Shown here in pieces: positions 17,907 to 26,143 of a DNA stretch of 64,000 nt. Under the pieces are notes generated by a model. That model ran no database searches, was not told the DNA's origin, and saw only the letters and a program-made list of their open reading frames with translations. The first letter of the stretch is position 1. The number at the start of each line of letters is the position of its first letter. Position numbers and translations under genes: made by a program. Origin of the DNA: JAFDWI01 sp040255345 (lineage in GTDB: Bacteria; Actinomycetota; Acidimicrobiia; Acidimicrobiales; Iamiaceae); the NCBI GenBank assembly GCA_040255345.1, contig JBDZUV010000001.1, positions 1-64,000 of the forward strand, given 5' to 3'.

Positions 17907-19295
17907 ATGCCGTCGCCCCGACTCGCCGCCTACTGCACCGCCGAGGCCGACGCCGTCACAGGTCGCCTGTTCGACTGGTTGGCGATCCCGTCGATCTCCG
18001 CGGCGGCCGAGCATGTCGGCGCGGTGCGTCGTTCCGCCGAGTGGCTCGCCGCCGCCTGTCGTGACGCGGGGTTCGACCGCGTCGAGATCTGGACCACCCC
18101 GGGCCATCCGTCGGTGTACGCGGAGTGGACGGGCGCGCCCGCCGGGGCGCCGACGGTCCTGGTGTACGGCCACCACGACGTCCAGCCGGTCGACCCGATC
18201 GACGCCTGGGAGCACCCGCCGTTCGACCCGGTGATCGTCGACGGCGAGTGCCGTGCCCGGGGAGCCATCGACGACAAGGGCCAGGTGCTCTATCACCTCG
18301 AAGCCGTTCGGGCGACGCTCGCCGAGCGTGGCTCGTTGCCGGTGAGTTTGAAGTTGCTGATCGAAGGGGAAGAAGAAGTCGGCAGTCCCAACTTCGAGGC
18401 CCTGCTGCGCGAGCGGACCGACCGTCTCGCCTGCGATGTGATCGTGGTGTCCGATACCGGCATGATCGCACCCGACGTGCCCTCGACCGACGTGTCGATG
18501 CGCGGTCTGATCGCCGCGACGGTCACGGTGACGACGTCGTCGACCGACCTGCACTCGGGCACCTTCGGCGGGGCGGTTCCGAACCCGCTGCACCACCTGG
18601 CGCGGCTGGTCGACCGGCTCCACGACGACGACCTGCGGGTCGCGATCGGTGGCTTCTACGACGACGTGGCGCCACTGGGCCCGGCCGAAGTCGAATCGCT
18701 CGCCACGCAACCGTTCGACGACGACGAATTCCGCCGCCTGGCCGGGGTCGGAGTGCTCGAGGGCGAGGCCGGACACACGACGCTCGAGCGTGTCGGCACG
18801 CGCCCGACCGCCGAGGTGGTCGGGCTGCACGGCGGCTACACCGGCGAGGGCATCAAGACGATCGTGCCCGCCTCGGCGCACGCGAAGATCAGCTTCCGGC
18901 TGGTACCCGATCAGGAACCGCAGCGGATCATGGCCCTGGTCGAAGCGTGGATCCGAGACCAGTTCGCCGACGGTGTCGAGGTCGACATCTCCTGGCACGG
19001 TGGGGTGGCACCCGCGCGCACCGACACCGCGCATTGGAGCTTCACCGCGCTGCAACGGGCCATCACCACGGTGTGGGGTGCCCCGCCGCTGTTGACCCGG
19101 GTCGGCGGATCAGGGCCCGAGGAGACCCTCGGACGCGTCCTGGGGGCACCGGTGATCTTTCTCGGCGTCGGGCTGCCCGGCGACCGGATCCACGCCCCGA
19201 ACGAACGCATGGTCATGGACCAGTTCTGGCGAGGGCTGTGTGCCGCCGGGGAGCTCTATGACGAACTGGCGGCGGCCGCCGCCCCGGCGACGTGA
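17907..19295 (+). CDS. M20 family dipeptidase
   Basis: 462-residue zinc dipeptidase/carboxypeptidase of the M20 family (CNDP/PepV-like). The metal motif YGHHDVQP has H89 and D91; the catalytic and metal glutamates are in EGEEEVGS near residue 152. The dimerisation domain follows, with the TDLHSGTFGG motif. The ATG at 17907 is preceded by GAGAG. The next gene starts inside its stop codon (GTGA), so the two are coupled. Confidence 0.9.
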   Translation: MPSPRLAAYCTAEADAVTGRLFDWLAIPSISAAAEHVGAVRRSAEWLAAACRDAGFDRVEIWTTPGHPSVYAEWTGAPAGAPTVLVYGHHDVQPVDPIDAWEHPPFDPVIVDGECRARGAIDDKGQVLYHLEAVRATLAERGSLPVSLKLLIEGEEEVGSPNFEALLRERTDRLACDVIVVSDTGMIAPDVPSTDVSMRGLIAATVTVTTSSTDLHSGTFGGAVPNPLHHLARLVDRLHDDDLRVAIGGFYDDVAPLGPAEVESLATQPFDDDEFRRLAGVGVLEGEAGHTTLERVGTRPTAEVVGLHGGYTGEGIKTIVPASAHAKISFRLVPDQEPQRIMALVEAWIRDQFADGVEVDISWHGGVAPARTDTAHWSFTALQRAITTVWGAPPLLTRVGGSGPEETLGRVLGAPVIFLGVGLPGDRIHAPNERMVMDQFWRGLCAAGELYDELAAAAAPAT

Positions 19296-20068
19296 CCGGG
19301 CCGCAGCACACACCCCCCGATCAACACGAGTGGGTCAGCTTCACCGATCCCGACGAGGAACGCACCTGGGTGTTCGATCTGACCTTCCTGACATCGAACT
19401 GGACGTGCATCTTCGGCCGGGGGTGCCAGGGCGTGCTCACCGAGGATGCCACCGACCTGGTGCAGGGGTGCTGCTCCTACGGCGCCCATTTCAGCGACGA
19501 GGCCGACCGCACCCGGGTCGAGCAGGCGGCCGCGGACCTCGACGACGATGTCTGGCAGTTCGCTGCGGAGGCCCGGCGCCGCGGCGGCCCCACCAAGGAT
19601 CTGCCCGACGGCGGATCGATGACCCGACTCGTCGACGGTGCCTGCATCTTCCTGAACCGCCCCGGCTTCGCCACCGGGCCGGGCTGTGCCTTTCACTTCG
19701 CCGCCCAACGGCGCGGGGTCAGCTACCTCGATCTCAAGCCCGAGGTGTGCTGGCAGGTTCCCCTGCGGCGGGAGGACGTGGTCGCGGATGACGGCCATGT
19801 GACCTCGACGGTGCGCGAATGGAAGCGCCGCGACTGGGGCGAGGGTGGCGCTGATTTCCATTGGTGGTGCACCGACGCGCCCGATGCGTTCATCGGCGAC
19901 GATCCCGCGTACGCCTCGCTGCGTGCGGAGCTGATCGCACTCACCTCCCCCGCCGCCTATGCGTTCCTGGTCGACCACATCACCGAACGGCGCGCCCGGG
20001 CGGGCTCGACCCCGGTCTTCCTTCCGCATCCCGCCATCCGGCGCAAGCGGGGCGAACTCCGGCGCTGA
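19292..20068 (+). CDS. Cysteine-rich conserved protein (possible metal/Fe-S binding)
   Basis: 258 residues, cytosolic. Eight cysteines at 39, 45, 60, 61, 118, 132, 153 and 193; the first four form C-x5-C-x14-CC within SNWTCIFGRGC and QGCCSYG, and the fifth and sixth sit in CIFLNRPGF and GPGCAFH. The pattern recalls the YkgJ-type cysteine-cluster proteins that chelate zinc or iron, but the match is by eye only. GTG start overlaps the dipeptidase stop. Role unknown. Confidence 0.75.
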   Translation: MTGPQHTPPDQHEWVSFTDPDEERTWVFDLTFLTSNWTCIFGRGCQGVLTEDATDLVQGCCSYGAHFSDEADRTRVEQAAADLDDDVWQFAAEARRRGGPTKDLPDGGSMTRLVDGACIFLNRPGFATGPGCAFHFAAQRRGVSYLDLKPEVCWQVPLRREDVVADDGHVTSTVREWKRRDWGEGGADFHWWCTDAPDAFIGDDPAYASLRAELIALTSPAAYAFLVDHITERRARAGSTPVFLPHPAIRRKRGELRR

Positions 20069-20114
20069 CGAGCCGATCCCTCAACCCCGCCCCCGCCGGG
20101 CCGATGGCATTCCC

Positions 20115-21047
20115 ATGGCAGAATTCACCGCGGCCGAACTCGAGAAGGCCTGTGACGCGGCGGGCATGGAATTCCCTCCGTTCCTCATCGATCAGCTCGT
20201 GGCGGCGGTCGACGCCGGCAAGCACGTGATCCTCACCGGTCCCCCGGGGACCGGCAAGACCACGCTGGCCTACCTGGCCGGTGAGGTGGGACAACGCTCG
20301 ATGATGTGCACCGGGTACCTGCCCACGACCGCGACCACCGAATGGACCACGTTCGAGACGATCGGCGGCTTCCAGCCGACCAATGAAGGGCTGATCTTCA
20401 GACCTGGCATGTTCGTCGAGGCGATCGAGAGCGGCCGCTGGCTCGTGATCGACGAGATGAACCGGTCGAACTTCGACCGCGCGTTCGGCCAACTCTTCAC
20501 GGTGCTGTCGGGCCAGGCGGTGGTGCTGCCCTTCAAGCGGGCGGGAAACCCCCGGCACCTCTCGATCGTGCCGCCCGGGGTCGAAGCACCCGACAACACC
20601 GAACCGATCCGGGTACCGAGCACGTGGCGGATCATCTCGACGATGAACGTGTTCGACAAGAACCTGCTCTTCGAGATGAGCTACGCGCTGATGCGCCGCT
20701 TCGCGTTCATCGAGGTCGCCTCGCCCGACGAGGAAGGATTCCGCCGGCTGCTGGGTGGTTCCGATCTGATCCAGAAACTGCTGGCGCTACGGACCTTCCA
20801 GGATCTCGGCCCCGCGGTGTTCCTGGATTCGATGAAGTACGTGCGGCGCCGTTCCAAAGACGAGATCACCCCGTCCAGACTGCTCTTCGAGGTGTTCTAC
20901 GCGTACTTCCTCCCCCAGTTCGAGGGGATCGACGATGCCAAGGCCAGGAGGCTGTTCCGGGTCATGGCCGACATGCTCGACCCCGCCGAGGCGCTCGAGG
21001 TGAAACGCACCATGGTGGACGTCCTCGGTGTCGAACTCGCGGGCTGA
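20115..21047 (+). CDS. McrB-like AAA+ ATPase (AAA_5)
   Basis: 310-residue single-domain AAA+ protein. Walker A GPPGTGKT at 42-49, Walker B VIDEMNR at 111-117, then ISTMNVFDKN at 174-183, which matches the McrB/MoxR sensor motif MNxxD, followed by the arginines R194-R195 (ALMRRFAFIE). No N-terminal DNA-binding domain as in E. coli McrB. The next gene starts three bases after its stop and encodes a protein with a McrC/DUF2357-like motif, so the two probably form one complex. It could be a defence ATPase or a MoxR-type chaperone. Confidence 0.85.
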   Translation: MAEFTAAELEKACDAAGMEFPPFLIDQLVAAVDAGKHVILTGPPGTGKTTLAYLAGEVGQRSMMCTGYLPTTATTEWTTFETIGGFQPTNEGLIFRPGMFVEAIESGRWLVIDEMNRSNFDRAFGQLFTVLSGQAVVLPFKRAGNPRHLSIVPPGVEAPDNTEPIRVPSTWRIISTMNVFDKNLLFEMSYALMRRFAFIEVASPDEEGFRRLLGGSDLIQKLLALRTFQDLGPAVFLDSMKYVRRRSKDEITPSRLLFEVFYAYFLPQFEGIDDAKARRLFRVMADMLDPAEALEVKRTMVDVLGVELAG

Positions 21048-21050
21048 CAC

Positions 21051-22094
21051 GTGACCGAGGCGACGCCGGTACGGTCGTCGGTCGGGCCGTCCGGGCAACA
21101 GAGGATCGAGCCGGGCGATCCCAATGCAGCCACGCGGGTGCTGTGGGAAAATCTCTCCCGGCCGCTCGCGGTCAGCGACGCGGCCCGGGCCTTGTTCGGG
21201 CTCTCCTTCGATGTGATCCGCCAGCTCGCCGGTGCGCTGGTCGCCACGTCGGCCGAGGCCGAGGCGCTGCTCCTCACGATGCCCGAGGTGTTGCGGAATC
21301 TGTCGATCACGACCGTCCAGACCGTGGAACGCTGCCAAGGTGAGGTGCGCGGACCGGTGCTGTGGTCCGAGACCGTGTCGGCCCGGGCCGGTACCGCGGG
21401 CGCGACCGACGTGTTCGTCTGCCTCACCGCAAGGCGCGCCTATGACACCCCGCAGAATCGGGTGCTCGTCGCCGCCCTCACCGCGGTACGGCGTTCGGCC
21501 GCGGACGCTGATGCGGTCGCCCGCCAGGCCTACGACGACGAGGTGCTCCTGCGCGCCCGGGCGAACGGCGACGGCGCCCGACGCTTTCTCGAGCACCGGA
21601 CCATGCGCGACGTGAGCCGGAAGCGGCCGTCACGCCGCGACGTCGCCAAGGCGGCGGCGGGCCGCAGAAGCCAGCAGTACCTGCCGGCGATCGACCTGTT
21701 GCGGCGGATGCGTGACCCGATCGGGTTGAACCATCTGCTCCCCTTCACCGATGCCCGGACGGCGTGGCAACACTGGGCGATCGTGAGCCTCGCGGCGCAG
21801 CTCCGCAAGCGTGGCGCACCGCTCGGCGCATTCCGGGTCACACCGAGCGGCGACGTGCGGGCCGGCCGGCTCACGTTCCGCCACGCGAACGTCGCACGCG
21901 AGACCCAGAATCCGCTGCACGGGATCCTGTTCGAACGGCTCCTCGTCGACGTGCCCGACGAGGTCGGCACGACCGATGTCGACGCCGCCACCGAGGCGCT
22001 GGCGCGACGGGCACAGGGGCGCATCCCCGTGTTGGTGACCTCGGCCGCCGACATCGAACGGGCCGCTGATCTGGCGTTCTCGGCGATGGCCTGA
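21051..22094 (+). CDS. Partner of McrB-like ATPase, McrC/DUF2357-like
   Basis: 347 residues, GTG start three bases after the AAA+ gene. The central block GPVLWSETVSARAG... then ARRAYDTPQNRVLVAAL (about 128-143) resembles the DTPxNRxLxxAL core conserved in McrC and DUF2357 proteins. The PD-(D/E)xK nuclease motif expected at the C-terminus of those families was not found. The middle part is basic (RKRPSRRDVAK), suggesting nucleic-acid contact. Either a nuclease-dead adaptor or a divergent effector; family assignment is tentative. Confidence 0.65.
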   Translation: MTEATPVRSSVGPSGQQRIEPGDPNAATRVLWENLSRPLAVSDAARALFGLSFDVIRQLAGALVATSAEAEALLLTMPEVLRNLSITTVQTVERCQGEVRGPVLWSETVSARAGTAGATDVFVCLTARRAYDTPQNRVLVAALTAVRRSAADADAVARQAYDDEVLLRARANGDGARRFLEHRTMRDVSRKRPSRRDVAKAAAGRRSQQYLPAIDLLRRMRDPIGLNHLLPFTDARTAWQHWAIVSLAAQLRKRGAPLGAFRVTPSGDVRAGRLTFRHANVARETQNPLHGILFERLLVDVPDEVGTTDVDAATEALARRAQGRIPVLVTSAADIERAADLAFSAMA

Positions 22095-22106
22095 CCGACC
22101 GGTCAG
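22091..22106. terminator. Stem-loop between convergent genes
   Basis: CTGACC-GACC-GGTCAG forms a six-base-pair stem with a four-base loop exactly in the 30-base gap between the convergent ends of the McrB partner gene and typA. There is no T tract, so intrinsic termination is only a possibility. Confidence 0.3.
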
Positions 22107-22124
22107 CGTCGGGCCGGCCGGCGG

Positions 22125-23969
22125 TCAGCTGCGGCGGCGCTGTGACTTCCGGCGGTCGGGTTCGGCGAGGAGCCGCTTGCGGATCCTGATGTGCGTGGGG
22201 GTGACCTCGACGAGTTCGTCGTCCGCGATCCACTCGATCGCGGCTTCGAGTGTGACGTTGCGGGCCGCAGCCAGCTTGATCCCCTCGTCGTGGGAGTGGG
22301 TGCGGATGTTGGTCTTCTGCTTCTCGCGCACCACGTTGACGACCATGTCGTCGACGCGGGCGCTCTCGCCGATCACCATGCCCTCGTACACGTCGACGCC
22401 AGGACCGAAGAACAGTTCACCCCGGGCCTGGAGGTTGTCGAGTGCGTAACCGGTGGTCGTGCCGTTGCGGTCGGCGATCATGGCGCCGCCCGCACGACTC
22501 GGCAGATCACCCGCCCACCGCATCCAACCCTCGGCGTGGGTGTGCAACAGTGCGGTCCCCCGCGTCGCCGTCAACAGTTGGCTGCGGAACCCGATCAGAC
22601 CCCTGGCCGGGGCGGTGAAGGTGACCACCGTCCGTCCGGTGTCACCCGGTCGGAGGTCGACCACCACGCCACGCCGCGGGGCGAGTGCCTGGGTGACCGT
22701 ACCGACGTGCTCATCGGGCACGTCGGCCAGGCCGCGTTCGGCCGGCTCACAGCGGTGGCCGTCGATCTCGCGGATGATGACCTCGGGTCGGGAAACCTGC
22801 AGTTCGAAGCCCTCACGCCGCATCGATTCGATCAGCACGGCGAGCTGCAGTTCGCCACGACCGGCGACCTCGATCACGTCGGGCGAGGCGGTGTCGGCGA
22901 GGCGGATCGAGACGTTCCCGAGCACCTCCCGCTCGAGACGCTCACGAACCTGGCGTGAGGTCACATAGGCGCCGTCCCGGCCGGCGAAGGGCGACGTGTT
23001 CGGCCCGAACGTCATCGTCAGGACCGGTTCGTCGACGGCCAGGCGCGGCAGCGGGTCGAGGTGGTTCGGGTCGGCGAACGTGTCACCGATCTCGACCTCC
23101 TCGAAGCCGGACACCACGAACAGGTCGCCCGCCGCGATCTCGTCGACGTCGGCCCGACCGATGCCGGTGAACGCCATCAGTGAGGCGAGGCGGCGCTTCA
23201 CGACCTTGTCGGGATCGGCACCGAGCAGCGCAACCTGCGTGCCCTTGACGAGGCGGCCCTGCGCGACCCGACCGATCGCGAGGCGACCGAGGTAGTCCGA
23301 GGCGTCCAGGTTGGTGACCAGGGCCTGCAACGGGGCGTCGGGGTCGCCCCCGGGCGGCGGCACCGCATCGAGAATGGCCGAGAACAACGGCGTGAGATCC
23401 GCGTCTTCTCCGGGCATGTCGAGTCCCTCGACGGCACGGCCCTGCTTGGCGACACAACTGATCACCGGAAAGTCGATGTCGTCTTCGGTGGCGCCCAGAT
23501 CGAGGAACAGTTCATAGATCTCGTCCAGCACCTCCGCCGGCCGGGCGTCGCCGCGGTCGACCTTGTTGATCACCACGATCGTGCGCAATCCGGCGCTGAG
23601 CACCTTGGACAGCACGTAGCGGGTCTGGGGCAGCGGCCCCTCGGCCGCATCGACGAGCAGCAATGCCCCGTCGACCATCGTGAGAGCCCGTTCGACCTCG
23701 CCACCGAAGTCGGCGTGACCGGGGGTGTCGACCAGGTTGACCCGCGTCCCCTGCCACTGGAGCGACGCGGCCTTCGCGAGGATCGTGATGCCGCGTTCGC
23801 GTTCCTGATCCTCGGAATCCATGACCCGTTCGACCACGGAACGACGGTCCGCGAACGCACCGGATGCCCGCAACAGCGCATCCACGAGGGTGGTCTTGCC
23901 ATGATCCACGTGAGCCACGAGGGCGATGTTGCGGACGGGATTCTGGGGCAGCGACTCGGGACGGGACAT
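22125..23969 (-). CDS. typA: Translational GTPase TypA/BipA
   Basis: 614-residue ribosome-associated GTPase of the EF-G superfamily, involved in ribosome assembly and stress adaptation. G domain motifs: AHVDHGKT at about 19-26, RGITI, DTPGHADFGGEV and NKVDR; then EF-G-like domains III and V and the TypA-specific C-terminal domain. ATG at 23969 is the natural start since family similarity begins just after it. Divergent from the ClC gene. Confidence 0.95.
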   Translation of the reverse strand: MSRPESLPQNPVRNIALVAHVDHGKTTLVDALLRASGAFADRRSVVERVMDSEDQERERGITILAKAASLQWQGTRVNLVDTPGHADFGGEVERALTMVDGALLLVDAAEGPLPQTRYVLSKVLSAGLRTIVVINKVDRGDARPAEVLDEIYELFLDLGATEDDIDFPVISCVAKQGRAVEGLDMPGEDADLTPLFSAILDAVPPPGGDPDAPLQALVTNLDASDYLGRLAIGRVAQGRLVKGTQVALLGADPDKVVKRRLASLMAFTGIGRADVDEIAAGDLFVVSGFEEVEIGDTFADPNHLDPLPRLAVDEPVLTMTFGPNTSPFAGRDGAYVTSRQVRERLEREVLGNVSIRLADTASPDVIEVAGRGELQLAVLIESMRREGFELQVSRPEVIIREIDGHRCEPAERGLADVPDEHVGTVTQALAPRRGVVVDLRPGDTGRTVVTFTAPARGLIGFRSQLLTATRGTALLHTHAEGWMRWAGDLPSRAGGAMIADRNGTTTGYALDNLQARGELFFGPGVDVYEGMVIGESARVDDMVVNVVREKQKTNIRTHSHDEGIKLAAARNVTLEAAIEWIADDELVEVTPTHIRIRKRLLAEPDRRKSQRRRS

Positions 23970-24053
23970 TGGGCGGGGGGCAATGCTACGGCGACGGGTC
24001 GCCGTGCACCCAATACACGAGTGGGCCACAGGCTCCTGCTAAGCCGGTTGGTG

Positions 24054-25748
24054 ATGCTGCACGTCCGCGCCCTTTTCGTCGACCGGCGGCGTCAGGCGCT
24101 GCTCGTCGCGGCCGTGCTCGTGGGTGTGGTCACCGGATTGGTGGTCGCCGCGTTCGACGCCGTGACGGCCGAGGCTGCGCTCGGGAACCTGTTCGCGGCC
24201 CCGCTCGGAGTCCAGGCGATCGCGCCGGCGTGCGGGCTGATCGTGGCGTGGCTGTGTCTGCGCTACGTCGCGGGCGGCGCGGACGCGACCACCTCGGACG
24301 CGTACATCACGAGCTTCCACGACAGGCATCGTCCGTTGGACCAACGACCGGTGCTGGGCCGGGTGCTGGCGAGCATCGCCACCCTCGGGTCCGGTGGAGC
24401 CATGGGTTTCGAAGGGCCGGCGATCTACATCGGCTCCGCGGTCGGGTCGGCCGCCCAGTCGCGCTTCGGCCGCCTGCTCCGCTCTGAAGACACCAAGGCA
24501 CTTCTCGTCGCCGGCGCGGCCGGCGGGTTGGCCGCCATCTTCAAGGCGCCGGCGACCGGGGTGCTCTATGCCCTGGAGGTCCCCTATACCGAGGACATCG
24601 CCCGGCACGGCATCGTGGCGTCGCTGGTGGCCGCCGCGTCGAGCTATCTGACCTTCGTGGTGGTGATGGGCACCGACCCGATCGTCCATCTGTCGACCGC
24701 TGGGACGAGTTTCACCGGGGTGGACCTTTTCGGTGCGGCGGTCGTCGGGGTCCTCGCCGGGTTGGGCGCCCGGGGTTTCGTGTGGGTGTTGGCCTGGTCG
24801 AAACGGATGGCGCACTCGTTGGGTCCGGTGGTCCGTGTCGGACTGTTCGGAGCGGGAAGCGCAGCGCTGGTGCTGGGCTCCCAGGCGTTGTTCGACGACA
24901 CGCTGTCACTCGGGCCCGGCTACCAGATCTTCGGCTGGCTCGCCGACCCGCATCGTGCCGTGTGGCTGATCGTGGCGCTGCTCGTGGTCAGGCTTCTCGC
25001 GTTCGCCTGCACGGTCGCCGGCGGCGGAGCCGGCGGCAAGTTCATCCCGCTGGTGGTGGAAGGAGCGGTCCTCGGTCGACTCGTCGCTGGTGGGTTGGCA
25101 GCGGCGGGACTGCATTCAGGGGCCGACCCGGCCACGACGATGTCGTTGTTCACGGTGCTTGGAATAGCGGCGTTCCTCGGCGCCGGATACCGCACCCCGC
25201 TCGCCGGGGTCATGTTCGTCGCCGAGTCCACCGGCAAGGCGGTGTTCGTGGTCCCGGGGCTGATCGCCGCAGCGATCTCGCAGTTGTTCATGGCCGACAA
25301 GTCGGTGTCGCCCATGCAGCAGAGCCGCCGCCACGGCCACCTCGAGGGTCGCTTCGAACTTCCGGTCACCAGCGTGTTGATGACCGATGTGCTCACGCTG
25401 CCCGCGGATGCCACGGTGGCCGAGTTCGTGTCGCGACACGTGGTGCAGAACCGGCAACGCACCGCGGTCGTCCTCGGAGACGACGGGAACTACCTGGGTT
25501 TGTGTGTGCTCCGCGACGCCGCCGCGGTGCCCCGTGAGGAATGGAACGCACGCGCGGTGACCGACGTGATGCGCACCGACGTGCCGACGGCTGCGCTCAC
25601 CTGGCAGCTCCGCGACGCGTTGGCGGCGCTGGAGGGCATCGAAGCGGACCGCTTGGCCGTCCTCGACGACACCGGCGCGTTCGTCGGCGAGGTCCGTCGC
25701 GAGGAGATCTTCAAACTGGACGAGTTGCTCGACGACGCGGGTCGTTGA
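24054..25748 (+). CDS. ClC-family chloride channel/transporter with CBS pair
   Basis: 564 residues. A ClC membrane domain of about 430 residues with the GSGGAMGFEGP motif (112-122), where E120 corresponds to the gating glutamate and implies proton-coupled exchange or gated conduction. A second family motif GGGAGGKFIP follows. The C-terminal 130 residues form a CBS-domain pair (DVLTLPADATVAEF... and DVMRTDVPTAAL), usually an adenine-nucleotide sensor. ATG 24054 is listed; GTG 24051 and 24021 are alternatives. Confidence 0.9.
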   Translation: MLHVRALFVDRRRQALLVAAVLVGVVTGLVVAAFDAVTAEAALGNLFAAPLGVQAIAPACGLIVAWLCLRYVAGGADATTSDAYITSFHDRHRPLDQRPVLGRVLASIATLGSGGAMGFEGPAIYIGSAVGSAAQSRFGRLLRSEDTKALLVAGAAGGLAAIFKAPATGVLYALEVPYTEDIARHGIVASLVAAASSYLTFVVVMGTDPIVHLSTAGTSFTGVDLFGAAVVGVLAGLGARGFVWVLAWSKRMAHSLGPVVRVGLFGAGSAALVLGSQALFDDTLSLGPGYQIFGWLADPHRAVWLIVALLVVRLLAFACTVAGGGAGGKFIPLVVEGAVLGRLVAGGLAAAGLHSGADPATTMSLFTVLGIAAFLGAGYRTPLAGVMFVAESTGKAVFVVPGLIAAAISQLFMADKSVSPMQQSRRHGHLEGRFELPVTSVLMTDVLTLPADATVAEFVSRHVVQNRQRTAVVLGDDGNYLGLCVLRDAAAVPREEWNARAVTDVMRTDVPTAALTWQLRDALAALEGIEADRLAVLDDTGAFVGEVRREEIFKLDELLDDAGR

Positions 25749-25786
25749 CCCGGCGAACGTGGCGCCGCCCCACCGGCACCGTGACC

Positions 25787-25966
25787 TCAGTCGTCGGTGG
25801 TCGATTCCTCGAAAAGGCACCACGAGGCATGATCCGCTCCCGGGAGTGCATCGCATTCGGGGCACGGCTCTTCCCGACCTCCGCTGAGCAATTCATCGAA
25901 GTCAGGACTTGTCGTGCGTTTGAGCGCACGCGCTTCTTCGAAGCGACGATGGCGACCCTTTTTCAC
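25787..25966 (-). CDS. Tiny basic zinc-binding protein (59 aa)
   Basis: A 59-residue frame below a 60-residue cutoff. GTG start at 25966 preceded by GGGAG six bases upstream. The N-terminus is strongly basic (KKGRHRRFEEARALKR), the C-terminal half holds CPEC (35-38) and H46/C50, a treble-clef or zinc-knuckle pattern, and an acidic end. Located in the otherwise empty 395-base gap between the ClC gene and the alpha-glucosidase gene. Codon use is good for a GC-rich genome. Possibly ribosome- or nucleic-acid-associated; function unknown. Confidence 0.7.
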   Translation of the reverse strand: MKKGRHRRFEEARALKRTTSPDFDELLSGGREEPCPECDALPGADHASWCLFEESTTDD

Positions 25967-26143
25967 CGGCCACTCCCACTAGGCGAACGTCCGTGGATCC
26001 GTGAAAAGCACGGACACTGCTGGGCATCCTATGGCCTCGTGCCGACCTTTCCCAATCCGCCCTCGATCCGCTCCCGATCCCGTCCGATCCGGCCGATCGG
26101 GGGCCGTCGAAGCGGCGGTGGGCCCCCGAGTACCCTCTCGTGC

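Noticed and set aside
16515..19055. An 846-codon minus-strand frame opposite the LOG and dipeptidase genes.
   Set aside because: Shadow frame; both plus-strand genes have complete catalytic motifs and start-stop coupling.
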